A model generated the notes under the pieces. It worked only from the letters and a program-made list of their open reading frames with translations, was not told where the DNA came from and ran no database searches. Shown in pieces: positions 54,706 through 62,786 of a DNA stretch of 64,000 bases. The translations under genes and the position numbers were made by a program. Each line of letters starts with the position of its first letter. Position 1 is the stretch's first letter. The DNA is from a bacterium (GTDB lineage Bacteria; UBP6; UBA1177; JAKLFG01). The DNA is taken from NCBI GenBank assembly GCA_022709425.1, contig JAKLIW010000004.1, forward strand, positions 1 to 64,000, written 5' to 3'.

Positions 54706-55830
54706 ATGACAGAGGTCGCGGTGAACAGTCCGTACTTCGGCAACTATCAGACCGTCAAATTGGCGCTTGACGGCGTCGAGATGCAGAACCTTCTCTTGCT
54801 CGGACTTTTTTTCGTCCTTATCCTGCTCACGATCCGGAAAGGGGAGGCGACCGCCCTCCTTTCGCCGCGTCAGTCGTTGCAACTGCGTGGGTTCGTTTCG
54901 ATGCTGGTGGTCATCGGCCATCTCTGGACCCACGTGACGCGGGAACACGCACTGCTCGTTTCTCACGGTGAAACGGTCTTTATGTTCCTCTTCCTGTCGG
55001 GACTCGGACTCACGATGTCGTTCAAGAAAGGGCATACCGACGCCGGCTGGTTCGCCCGGCGGCGACTCGTTCGCGTCATGGTGCCGTACTGGATCATCAC
55101 CGCCATACTTCTGCCGCTCGACTGGTTCCTCTTGGGACGCGGTTATTCGGCGGGGGAACTGCTGATGACGCTTGCCGGGATAAACACCACCACGCGGCTC
55201 AATCACATCGACTACGGCCGCTGGTATGTCACGTTCCTCCTCATTTGGTACGGCCTCTTTTTCCTGTCGTACCATCTTCTGCGCGGCAGGCGGTCGGGCT
55301 GGGTGCTCTTCGGCGGGTCGCTTCTGCTGTTCTTCATCTACCGGCAGTACGCCTTCGCCCACCAATTCTTTGCGTTCCCGATCGGGTGTCTGGTCGCCGA
55401 GCGCTACACGACCGTCGCCTCATTTTTCAAGCGATATGAGCGCTCTCTGGTCCTGGCTGCCGGCGCGCTCATACTTTTTGTCGTTTTCTTTAAGATGCTG
55501 CTGCTTCCCTGGCTCTATCTGTCCGTTCCCTATGCCGCCGGCCCGTTCCTGCTGCTGCAGGAGGGGGAGAACCTGCTCTTTGCGCTTGCGCTCTGCATCC
55601 TCATGGGAGCGGCCGGGGCGCGTGGCTATGAAAGCCGGTTACTGATCCTCTGCGGCACCGTTTCCTACGAGGTCTTCCTCATTCACGGCGCGCTCCTCAT
55701 CAAATACAACCCGGTCTTCCCGCATATCGACACCGCCGTCGCGGGGATGATACCGGCGTTCCTTCTGTGGGCGGTCTTTCTCTATGCGGTGGCCCGCTCG
55801 GTCAATAGGGTGTTTCTGGCGATAAAGTGA
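54706..55830 (+). CDS. Acyltransferase family 3 membrane protein
   Basis: 374 residues with about ten hydrophobic helices. RGFVSMLVVIGHLWTHVTRE holds the conserved His of the family, and FLFLSGLGLTMSFKKG and FARRRLVRVMVPYWI are typical. Family members O-acetylate peptidoglycan, O-antigen or other surface sugars from the membrane. The substrate is unknown; no sugar cluster is adjacent. Confidence 0.88.
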   Translation: MTEVAVNSPYFGNYQTVKLALDGVEMQNLLLLGLFFVLILLTIRKGEATALLSPRQSLQLRGFVSMLVVIGHLWTHVTREHALLVSHGETVFMFLFLSGLGLTMSFKKGHTDAGWFARRRLVRVMVPYWIITAILLPLDWFLLGRGYSAGELLMTLAGINTTTRLNHIDYGRWYVTFLLIWYGLFFLSYHLLRGRRSGWVLFGGSLLLFFIYRQYAFAHQFFAFPIGCLVAERYTTVASFFKRYERSLVLAAGALILFVVFFKMLLLPWLYLSVPYAAGPFLLLQEGENLLFALALCILMGAAGARGYESRLLILCGTVSYEVFLIHGALLIKYNPVFPHIDTAVAGMIPAFLLWAVFLYAVARSVNRVFLAIK

Positions 55831-55838
55831 AAAAAAAA

Positions 55839-55916
55839 TGGTCGGGATGACTGGATTCGAACCAGCGGCCCCTGCGTCCCGAACGCAGTGCTCTAGCCAG
55901 GCTGAGCCACATCCCG
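55839..55916 (-). tRNA. tRNA-Pro (anticodon CGG)
   Basis: A 78-nt cloverleaf with encoded CCA. The acceptor CGGGATG pairs with CATCCCG, the anticodon stem is CTGCG/CGCAG with loop TTCGGGA (anticodon CGG, reading CCG), and the T arm is GCTGG TTCGAAT CCAGT. It reads against the acyltransferase gene, 8 nt from its stop. Confidence 0.93.
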
Positions 55917-55999
55917 ACCTCAATGGTCGCCGGTTTTTATACTCGCGATTTGGACGATTGCAACTTTTTTATCGGTGAGAAGAGGTTAAGCGGCCGTCG

Positions 56000-56305
56000 T
56001 TATTTGGAAATGGTGACGCGGCCGGGGAACATCATGCGTCGTATCGCTTCGATCCACGAAGAGGAGGTGGCGATGTGGGGAAAAAGATAGCGAAGGAAGC
56101 GTTTCCGGTTATCGCTGGTCCGTAGTTTATCCACCGGAATGTTCTCGATCTCCCGCACGACGAGGTCCCACGGTATTTTCAACATGTCGGGGAAGGAGGC
56201 ATATTCCAGCAACCGTTGGAGTTTGAAGCGGTCCGAAAGGTTGCCGGTCCCGTCCCAGAAATAGCGGCGGTCGGTCAGTATCGGACTAGCGGCGGTTCGC
56301 GGCAT
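56000..56305 (-). CDS. Small protein encoded with the AbiEii-type gene, possible antitoxin
   Basis: 101 residues, SPILTDRRYFWDGTGNLSDRF followed by LEYASFPDML, which resembles DUF6922-type proteins often encoded beside AbiEii nucleotidyltransferases. It starts 20 nt inside the AbiEii gene, with GAGGTGC before the ATG. The last seven residues, GRVTISK, are the same as those of the nearby 5'-nucleotidase (57054), from a shared 16-nt stretch. It may neutralise the AbiEii protein; inference. Confidence 0.7.
   Translation of the reverse strand: MPRTAASPILTDRRYFWDGTGNLSDRFKLQRLLEYASFPDMLKIPWDLVVREIENIPVDKLRTSDNRKRFLRYLFPHIATSSSWIEAIRRMMFPGRVTISK
56010..56025. repeat. 16-nt direct repeat, left copy
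   Basis: ATGGTGACGCGGCCGG, identical to 57064-57079 and in the same orientation. It encodes the GRVTIS end of the 101-residue protein and may mark one border of the inserted AbiEii cassette. Confidence 0.5.
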
Positions 56306-56966
56306 GGTCGAGCACCTCGTTCATGAGTTTTTCCACGAATGCCGTGAATTCCCGTTCATCCAAGGGGCGCTTCATCAGCACCTCGCCTTCGAGCCGCTGG
56401 TCGGCGAGAGCCATGAGCACACCCTCATAATCGAGCGGTACGATCTTGCTCTCGGCAAGTTCAAGGCAACGGTTGAGCGGAACATCGCGCAGAAGGTGGT
56501 AAAGATCGACATAATCCTTGACCGTCCGGCGGTCATACACCGTCGTTATCTTGTTGACCGCGATGTTCTCGCGGGTGTCGATGGAAAAAGTTCCTTTCAC
56601 TATCCGTTCGCCTATGGTCGGGAATGGTTCGTTGATGAATTCGAGCTTGAGTACGACCGCTCCGTCATGCACGAAGGACCGAATGAATTGATCTCCGATA
56701 TTCGGCACCTCGACCGTGAATTCCCGGCCGAGTCGCGCCAGCACATCACGGACGGCGCCGGCGAACTCGTCGCCCGGAAAGCGGTGGGCGTCATAAAAAA
56801 GGTCGAGGTCGTCGGAATAGCGGTGATCATAATAGAACCGTGAAAGGCAGGTGCCGCCGGTCAGGTAGAATCGGTCGGTCAGGAGGCGCGCCAACACCTT
56901 ATCCTGAAGCGGATAGAGGCTTTCCTCATAGTAAGCACGCTCTTTTTCGGTCGCCGTTCTCAACAT
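56286..56966 (-). CDS. AbiEii/AbiGii-type nucleotidyltransferase
   Basis: 226 residues with the family core FYLTGGTCLSRFYYDHRYSDDLDLF: GGT at 37-39 and the catalytic DDLD at 52-55. A second part, ENIAVNKITTVYDRRTVKDYVDLYHLL, holds the conserved Lys and Asp. AbiE toxins act as bacteriostatic nucleotidyltransferases in type IV systems and phage abortive infection. The usual AbiEi antitoxin upstream is absent; the small gene downstream takes its place. The start ATG at 56966 has GGGGAG 8 nt before it. Confidence 0.88.
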   Translation of the reverse strand: MLRTATEKERAYYEESLYPLQDKVLARLLTDRFYLTGGTCLSRFYYDHRYSDDLDLFYDAHRFPGDEFAGAVRDVLARLGREFTVEVPNIGDQFIRSFVHDGAVVLKLEFINEPFPTIGERIVKGTFSIDTRENIAVNKITTVYDRRTVKDYVDLYHLLRDVPLNRCLELAESKIVPLDYEGVLMALADQRLEGEVLMKRPLDEREFTAFVEKLMNEVLDHAANRR

Positions 56967-56993
56967 GGGCTTGCTCCCCCGTTCACTCACGCC

Positions 56994-57021
56994 ATTGTAA
57001 CGATACGGGATAACTTTGCAA
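56994..57021 (-). promoter_or_regulatory. Promoter of the AbiEii pair
   Basis: Minus-strand TTGCAA (57016-57021), 16 nt, TACAAT (56994-56999), 27 nt before the start. The pair has its own promoter and does not depend on the 5'-nucleotidase gene. Confidence 0.5.
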
Positions 57022-57053
57022 GGGAAGTCTTATCGCAAACAGAAAGGATCGGT

Positions 57054-58604
57054 TCACTTGCTGATGGTGACGCGGCCGGTCTTGGGCTTGGAGATGATCT
57101 TCTCGGCCTTGAGGAACTCGACGATGACGGCGGGGACCGACAGACCGGTGAAGCGCTTGTCGCGCAGGTCCTTGAGCATCGTGTAGCCGTCGCCGCCGCC
57201 GGCGAGATAGCTGTTCATCGCGATGGTGTACTTCTTCTCCTTTTCGAGCGGCTGGCCGTTGATGAGTATCTCAATGACCTTCCCTTTATTGGCCGATAGG
57301 GTTAGCCCGGAGAAATGGAGGAAGCCGCCGCTGCCGACCTTCTTGGCCACGAACAGGTCGGCGATCGCCTGCAGTTCGTTGCCGGTCACCTGTCCCACGA
57401 CGATGGTATCGTTGAAGGGGAAGACGCTGTAGATATCCTTCTCGGTCACGAGTCCTTTCTTGAGCCCCTGCCGGATGCCGCCGCCGTTGACGAAGGCGAT
57501 GTCGGCGCCGGTTCGGGTCCGCATGATATCGGTGATGGTGTCGCCCAGTTCGGCTTCGCGGAAACGGAGCAGTTCCTTCTTGCCGACGAACTCGATCTCG
57601 GTCTCGCCCACCGGCTGGGTCGAGAACTCGCAGTTGAAACTCTTGAGCAGTTCTAGCACCGCCGGGTTCTCTTTCACATTGGTGCCGACCAGTTCGAACT
57701 TCTTGCCGACCTTCTTTTTCACATTGACCGGGTAGAGTTTGTAGTTGGTCTGCGTCACCTTGCCGCCGAGGATGTAGAGGTCGAAACGGCCGATCCATTT
57801 GCCGAGCCCTTCGGTCTGCACTATCGGGACGCCCGCCTCGACCACCGGCTTTTCCAGATGGGTTTTGGTATGGCCGCCGACGATGAGATCGGCGACGCCC
57901 GCGAGATTCTTCGCGAGCAGTTTGTCGGCCGGATAGCCGTCGAAGGAGTTGTCGCTCTCGTAGTAGCCGAGATTCGACAGCACGATCACTACATCGTTAC
58001 GCGCCTTGAGTTCGGTCGCCAGCTTCTTGGCCCGCGCGATCGGATCGTCGACCGCGACCTCGCCCTTGAGCCCCGCCTCGGTGATCTTGGCCACCTCGGG
58101 GGTGGTGACGGCGAATATCGCGACCTTGAGCCCGTTCACGAGTTTCTTCTCCACGAATTCCTGCATCATCGGTTTCTTGAAACCCTTTTCGAAGAGGTTG
58201 GCTGACAGGAACGGGAAACTCGCCTCTTTCTGCATCTTGCGGAAGGTCTTGATCCCGAAGTCGAACTCATGGTTGCCGACCGCCATGCCGTCGTAGCCGA
58301 TGAGGCTCATTCCTTTGATGAGCGGGACATTCTCGCAGATATTGGAGCGCGGATCGCCCATCGTGATGTTGCCCGACGAAACGAGCACCGTGTCGCCGTT
58401 CCCCAGTTGCGCCTCCTCGCGGATGCGGTCTATCACCGTCTTGGCCGCCGCGAGCCCGCCGACGCCCGGATTGTCGGGTTCGTCATAGGCCCACGCCATA
58501 CCGTGGGTGTCGTTGGTGAAGATGACGGTGGCCAGCCGCGGGTCTTCGGCCGAAAGGAGCATCGGCAGAGCCGTCAACATAAGCGCCAAACAGATCGTTC
58601 TCAT
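57054..58604 (-). CDS. Periplasmic 5'-nucleotidase/UDP-sugar hydrolase-like (UshA family)
   Basis: 516 residues. Signal peptide MRTICLALMLTALPMLLSA, then the metallophosphoesterase domain with TNDTHG (usually NDxHG), GNHEFDFG, LSNLGYYES and GGHTKTH ligands, and the C-terminal 5_nucleotid_C domain (FVNGGGIRQGLKKG, SVFPFNDTIVVGQVTG, NSYLAGGGDGYTML). It releases phosphate from extracellular nucleotides. The start at 58604 has GGGGGA before it. The end GRVTISK recurs in the 101-residue gene. Confidence 0.93.
   Translation of the reverse strand: MRTICLALMLTALPMLLSAEDPRLATVIFTNDTHGMAWAYDEPDNPGVGGLAAAKTVIDRIREEAQLGNGDTVLVSSGNITMGDPRSNICENVPLIKGMSLIGYDGMAVGNHEFDFGIKTFRKMQKEASFPFLSANLFEKGFKKPMMQEFVEKKLVNGLKVAIFAVTTPEVAKITEAGLKGEVAVDDPIARAKKLATELKARNDVVIVLSNLGYYESDNSFDGYPADKLLAKNLAGVADLIVGGHTKTHLEKPVVEAGVPIVQTEGLGKWIGRFDLYILGGKVTQTNYKLYPVNVKKKVGKKFELVGTNVKENPAVLELLKSFNCEFSTQPVGETEIEFVGKKELLRFREAELGDTITDIMRTRTGADIAFVNGGGIRQGLKKGLVTEKDIYSVFPFNDTIVVGQVTGNELQAIADLFVAKKVGSGGFLHFSGLTLSANKGKVIEILINGQPLEKEKKYTIAMNSYLAGGGDGYTMLKDLRDKRFTGLSVPAVIVEFLKAEKIISKPKTGRVTISK
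57064..57079. repeat. 16-nt direct repeat, right copy
   Basis: Identical to 56010-56025, here within the last codons of the 5'-nucleotidase gene. The interval between copies contains exactly the AbiEii pair. Confidence 0.5.
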
Positions 58605-58635
58605 ACTATTCCCCCGGAAGGTTATGAACGCTCCG

Positions 58636-58664
58636 AGCATAGCCCAAAGTGTCGCGGAGGTCAA
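58636..58664 (-). promoter_or_regulatory. Promoter of the 5'-nucleotidase gene
   Basis: Minus-strand TTGACC (58659-58664), 17 nt, TATGCT (58636-58641), 31 nt before the ATG. It lies back-to-back with the next promoter. Confidence 0.55.
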
Positions 58665-58669
58665 AAAAT

Positions 58670-58698
58670 TTGCCCCTCATCGCTCTTTCTGCTAGGTT
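58670..58698 (+). promoter_or_regulatory. Promoter of the ankyrin lipoprotein gene
   Basis: TTGCCC (58670-58675), 17 nt, TAGGTT (58693-58698), 28 nt before the ATG at 58727. Confidence 0.45.
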
Positions 58699-58726
58699 GA
58701 GTTGTCTATAAATGAAGGGGGAACCC

Positions 58727-59869
58727 ATGAGACATCTGATCACTATCGTCTGTTCGCTGTTCCTGCTTGCGATCGCCTGTTCGTCTGCCCAACCGGCGGG
58801 CGGGGCCAAGGCCGAAGGGGCGGCCGGAGAGTCCGCCTCCGCCGAGGCTACGGCGGCCAAGCCGGTCGCGGGAGCGCCCAAGACGCAGGATGAGATCGAC
58901 GAATTCGTCGGCTCGGCCCGCGAGGGCGACCTTGCCGCGGTCAAGACCTTCTACAACACCGGCGGCGACATCAATAAACCGAACGCGCGCGGCCAGACGG
59001 CGCTCATGTGGGCCGCCCAGCGCGGCCACCTCGAGGTGGTGAAGTTCCTCGTCCAGTTGGGCGCCAACCCCAACGCGGTCGACACCGACCGTCAGGAGCC
59101 GGTGCTGATGTGGGCGACCAAGAAGGGACACAAGGAAGTGGTCGAGTTCCTCATCGCCAACGGCAGCGATGTCAATCAGGGCGACCAGTTCAAGGAGACG
59201 CCGCTCATGGATGCGGCGCGCTACGGCCACAAGGCGCTGTGCGAACTGCTCCTCAACAAGCGGGCCCGCGTCAACGATACCGATGTCAACGGCGAATCGG
59301 CGCTCATGTGGGCTGCCGCCAACGGTCACGCCGAGGTGGTGAAGTACCTCATCTCCTACGGCGCCGACATCAACCGCATCAACTACAAGACGGGCGAAAC
59401 GGCGCTCGGTAAGGCGAAGAACAAGGGCTTCAACGATATCGTCGCGATGATGCAGCGGCAGGCGCAGGTCGAGGGTAATCTCATCAAGCGGCCGCCGCGT
59501 CCCGAGGACAAGGACTATGTCAATGAACCGCCGGACGAAAAGGAGCTGGCGCGCGCGTGGGGCGGCCGGGAGTCGGGGCTTCCCGAACAGCTCGATGCGA
59601 AGGTGGTCGGGCTCCACATGAACTCGTTCATCCCGAACATCACGCAGTGCTATCAGGAGCGGATCAATCAGGGCGACAAGAACCTCATGGGTCAGATGTG
59701 GCTCAAGGTCCGCGTGGCGGGCTCCGGCAAGATCATCGATATCTACTTCGAGACCGAGAAATACCAGTCGTCGCTCTTCGGCGACTGCATTCTCGATGCG
59801 ATCCGGAAGAAGGACTTCCCGATGTTCTATCAGGGGCTCATGGAGTTCAAGTACAGCTACACGCTGTAA
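58727..59869 (+). CDS. Ankyrin-repeat lipoprotein with AgmX-like C-terminal domain
   Basis: 380 residues. The signal peptide MRHLITIVCSLFLLAIAC ends in lipobox IAC. About five ankyrin repeats (50-235, for example GQTALMWAAQRGHLEVVKFLVQLGANPN) are followed by a domain (about 285-380) in which a lone Cys (ITQCYQE) and the WLKVRVAGSGKIIDIYFE pattern match the TonB-like tail of myxobacterial AgmX/PglI gliding proteins. The start has GGGGGA before it. Probably an envelope adaptor. Confidence 0.88.
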   Translation: MRHLITIVCSLFLLAIACSSAQPAGGAKAEGAAGESASAEATAAKPVAGAPKTQDEIDEFVGSAREGDLAAVKTFYNTGGDINKPNARGQTALMWAAQRGHLEVVKFLVQLGANPNAVDTDRQEPVLMWATKKGHKEVVEFLIANGSDVNQGDQFKETPLMDAARYGHKALCELLLNKRARVNDTDVNGESALMWAAANGHAEVVKYLISYGADINRINYKTGETALGKAKNKGFNDIVAMMQRQAQVEGNLIKRPPRPEDKDYVNEPPDEKELARAWGGRESGLPEQLDAKVVGLHMNSFIPNITQCYQERINQGDKNLMGQMWLKVRVAGSGKIIDIYFETEKYQSSLFGDCILDAIRKKDFPMFYQGLMEFKYSYTL

Positions 59870-59910
59870 ATTTCGGTCATCGTCCTTTCCTTTTCACCGC
59901 GCAAAATCTG

Positions 59911-59938
59911 TTGACTCCTCATGCCGATTTGCTACTAT
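59911..59938 (+). promoter_or_regulatory. Promoter of the OLD-family nuclease gene
   Basis: TTGACT (59911-59916), 16 nt, TACTAT (59933-59938), with AGGAGG at 59996-60001 just before the ATG. The host-type promoter suggests that the gene, though AT-rich, is expressed from local signals. Confidence 0.55.
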
Positions 59939-60006
59939 GGCGATATTGACGGTGGACAAGGGCGAAATTTGGGGAATGAATGGCAAGGAATTTTAGGAGG
60001 TAATCA

Positions 60007-61965
60007 ATGGCCGGAATAGGTAGTCTGCGTTTTGGCATCGAGGGATTTGTTTCCAAATTTGGAGCAACATCAGATAACAAGTTATATAATCTCTCAAAGG
60101 TCAATCTCTTTGTTGGTTCAAACAATTCGGGAAAGAGCCGATTTCTACGACACCTTTTTTTGCGTGATGTCGGCGATTATTTTGATGCCGCTGATGATTT
60201 TCGGGAAGCAAAAAGACTATATGATGCCTTTAGGGGTGATGTAATAAAAGAATTTAAAAAGAGCGCAGCTAGCCATGTTCCACATGTTGAGGTGGCTCTT
60301 CCTCATCCCGATTCAACAGAAATATTCCAGACCTCCCATGATTACAAAGCAACCATTCAAGGCGTACTAAATAGGGGTTGTACGGAATTGAGAGATAGAA
60401 ACATAATGATATCATTAGAAACAACAAGTTCTAGAGACCGTATGGATAGCACTCTGGCTTCAATTGCCCAGAGATATTTGAATGATTTTCCTCCTCAATA
60501 TGGTTATCAAAAACTTTATATCCCAGTACTTCGAGGTCTTCGTCCTTTCAGCAGTGATAAAAGCGACTGTTTTAGAGATAGAACCATGAAAGATTACTTT
60601 AGCGGTGAGATAAGGGGAGAATATGTCGGAAGAAGGAAAACGGACGATGTTTTCCGAGGAAATGATGTGCGGGATATGGTAAGCGAGGAGCAACAGGATA
60701 AAGAAATTGACCTTTTAATAAAAGAAAGAGAGCAAATGGTTTTTACTGGTTTGGAAATGTATGATGCTTTGAAACAACACTTGCTTGGTTCGTATGAACA
60801 GCGAGCGTTGGTTAGGGATTTTGAGATTTTTCTTTCACGGGCATTTTTTGAGGCACGACCTGTAACTCTCATACCTCGCGAAGGAACGGATGTTGTTTAT
60901 GTAAAGATTGGCAATGAAGATGATTTTCCAATTTACAGCCTTGGCGATGGTATTCAGCAAATACTTATCCTCACTTTTCCGCTTTTTATGCGCAAAAACG
61001 ATAAGATTCTCGTTTTTATAGATGAACCGGAAATACATATGCATCCCGGATTACAGAAAACCTTTTTCCAAACAATTTCCGGTACCGAAGGCATGGAGTC
61101 ATTTCAGTATTTCATTACGACGCACTCCAATCACTTACTCGATTTATCGCTGGATCAAAGCGCTACATCTATTTATACCTTTAGAAAAGATTTTGAAAGT
61201 GTCGAAAAGGGCGATCCCCAATTCATCGTCGAAAAAGTGGAGAACACTGATTTCTCAAGCCTTGAGTTGCTTGGCGTCAAACAGTCATCTGTCTTTCTTT
61301 CGAACTGTACCATTTGGGTTGAGGGGATCACTGACCGACTCTACCTTCGCAAGTATCTCGAAATCATGATGAGTAAGAATGACCATAAGTACATCGAGGG
61401 AATCCACTACTCATTTGCGGAATATGGCGGTGCCAACATAACGCATTGGGACTTCATCAACAAGAAGTTGGGTGCAGATCCCCAAATTGATGTAAAAAGA
61501 CTCTGTGGGAACTATTTCGTAGTTGCTGACAACGACGATGCTCAAGGAGAGAAATATGAGCGCTTGGAGAGGATGAAAACACATTTGGAAGATAGATTTT
61601 ATAAATTAGAGGGCCGTGAAATCGAAAACCTTATCAGCGCGGTTGTTCTCAAAAAGCTGCTAAAGGATGATGCGATGCCAGTCGATTATTCTCAATACCA
61701 CACGAAGAAAGAAAAGATGGGACGCTACATCAGAGATGAAATTTATAAGGGAGCTCCAGACAAAATCCCCACGGTTCTTAAGACAAAGAAAGTAAAAGAA
61801 AAAGATACAGACACATTGGCTGACAAGGTCGAATTGTGCCGGGAAACATTGAAAATCATGGACAGCTTGAAGGGCACGGCGGGACTGCTTTCTAAAGAGG
61901 CCGAAGATTTGGCTTTGAAACTTCTTGAATTCATAGAAACATGTAATGATTGTAGCAAAAAATAA
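60007..61965 (+). CDS. OLD-family ATP-dependent endonuclease (ABC ATPase plus TOPRIM)
   Basis: 652 residues. ATPase: Walker A GSNNSGKS (37-44), signature SLGDGIQQ (about 312), Walker B VFIDEPEIHMHPGLQ (about 340) and the His switch TTHSNHLLD. C-terminal TOPRIM: WVEGITDRLYLRKYL with catalytic Glu (about 437) and VVADNDDAQ with the Asp pair (about 507). OLD proteins defend against phage by DNA cleavage, alone or with partners (GajB, retrons). No helicase partner is seen here. The gene is markedly more AT-rich than its neighbours, suggesting horizontal gain. Confidence 0.9.
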   Translation: MAGIGSLRFGIEGFVSKFGATSDNKLYNLSKVNLFVGSNNSGKSRFLRHLFLRDVGDYFDAADDFREAKRLYDAFRGDVIKEFKKSAASHVPHVEVALPHPDSTEIFQTSHDYKATIQGVLNRGCTELRDRNIMISLETTSSRDRMDSTLASIAQRYLNDFPPQYGYQKLYIPVLRGLRPFSSDKSDCFRDRTMKDYFSGEIRGEYVGRRKTDDVFRGNDVRDMVSEEQQDKEIDLLIKEREQMVFTGLEMYDALKQHLLGSYEQRALVRDFEIFLSRAFFEARPVTLIPREGTDVVYVKIGNEDDFPIYSLGDGIQQILILTFPLFMRKNDKILVFIDEPEIHMHPGLQKTFFQTISGTEGMESFQYFITTHSNHLLDLSLDQSATSIYTFRKDFESVEKGDPQFIVEKVENTDFSSLELLGVKQSSVFLSNCTIWVEGITDRLYLRKYLEIMMSKNDHKYIEGIHYSFAEYGGANITHWDFINKKLGADPQIDVKRLCGNYFVVADNDDAQGEKYERLERMKTHLEDRFYKLEGREIENLISAVVLKKLLKDDAMPVDYSQYHTKKEKMGRYIRDEIYKGAPDKIPTVLKTKKVKEKDTDTLADKVELCRETLKIMDSLKGTAGLLSKEAEDLALKLLEFIETCNDCSKK

Positions 61966-61978
61966 GAGAAGTTACCGC

Positions 61979-62293
61979 ATGAAATCCTACCTCGGCCCCA
62001 TCCTCGGCGCGGTCGCCGGAATGATTGATGTGATGCCGATGCTGGCGCAAGGGCTACCGTGGGAGGCCGACGCATCGGCTTTCTGCCTGTGGGTGATCGC
62101 CGGCTTCTTCATCCAGCGGACCGACCTGCACCTGCCCGCCCCGCTCAAAGGGATCGCCATCTCATTCCTCCTGCTGACCCCCGCCGCCATCCTCATTGCC
62201 GCCAAGGAGCCATTTTCCCTTATACCTATTACAATAATGACCACCATCCTTGGCGCCGCCCTCGGCTACTCAATCAAAAAGGTGACCGCATGA
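61979..62293 (+). CDS. Small membrane protein of unknown function
   Basis: 104 residues with three or four hydrophobic helices (YLGPILGAVAGMIDVMPML, FCLWVIAGFFIQ, ISFLLLTPAAILIAA, MTTILGAALGYSI). The start at 61979 gives MKSYLGPIL; the weak GAGAAG lies before it. It is coupled by an ATGA overlap to a DUF3147-like gene. The two probably form one membrane unit. Base composition is back to the local norm. Confidence 0.72.
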   Translation: MKSYLGPILGAVAGMIDVMPMLAQGLPWEADASAFCLWVIAGFFIQRTDLHLPAPLKGIAISFLLLTPAAILIAAKEPFSLIPITIMTTILGAALGYSIKKVTA

Positions 62294-62646
62294 TGCTTCT
62301 TATCGTGAAATACGCCGTGACGGCGCTCGTGGTCGTGGTCGTGTCGGAGTTCGCCAAACGCTCCGACAAACTCGGCGCCCTCATCGCCTCGTTGCCGCTG
62401 GTCACCATCATGGTGATGATCTGGCTCTACGCCGAGAAACAGGGGAGCGAGAAAGTGGCGAACCACGCCTACTACACCTTCTGGTACGTCATCCCGACCC
62501 TGCCGATGTTCCTCATCATGCCGTGGCTCCTGCGGCGCGGCGTCGGCTTCTGGAGCGCGCTCGGCCTTTCGGTGGTGCTGACCGCCGCCTGTTTCATCGC
62601 CACGGTGTTCATCGCCAAACGGTTCGGCGTCGAACTGATGCCCTGA
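62290..62646 (+). CDS. DUF3147-like small membrane protein
   Basis: 118 residues, four hydrophobic helices. VKYAVTALVVVVVSEFAKRSDKLGALIASLPLVTIMVMIWLYAE matches the DUF3147 pattern; function unknown. The ATGATG start overlaps the previous stop. The longer frame upstream is a shadow of the neighbouring gene. Confidence 0.85.
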   Translation: MMLLIVKYAVTALVVVVVSEFAKRSDKLGALIASLPLVTIMVMIWLYAEKQGSEKVANHAYYTFWYVIPTLPMFLIMPWLLRRGVGFWSALGLSVVLTAACFIATVFIAKRFGVELMP

Positions 62647-62697
62647 ATCGTTCGCGGCATTTTCGCCGCCTATTATTATATGGTAGCCGCCTGCTAA

Positions 62698-62765
62698 AAA
62701 AGTTTCTTGTATAACCGAAACTTTTAGTGTATAGTGCATTTGTTTCGGTTGTATCGTAAACTTTT
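62698..62765 (+). promoter_or_regulatory. Promoter with embedded inverted repeats, upstream of the AAA_14 gene
   Basis: TTGTAT (62707-62712), 17 nt, TATAGT (62730-62735). AACCGAAAC (62713-62721) and GTTTCGGTT (62742-62750) are perfect inverted arms placed in the spacer and just after the start of transcription. A second pair, AAAAGTTTC and GAAACTTTT, overlaps the -35. AAACTTTT recurs at about 62758-62765. Confidence 0.6.
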
Positions 62766-62786
62766 CAGTTTGCGGAGGCGTTTTTC

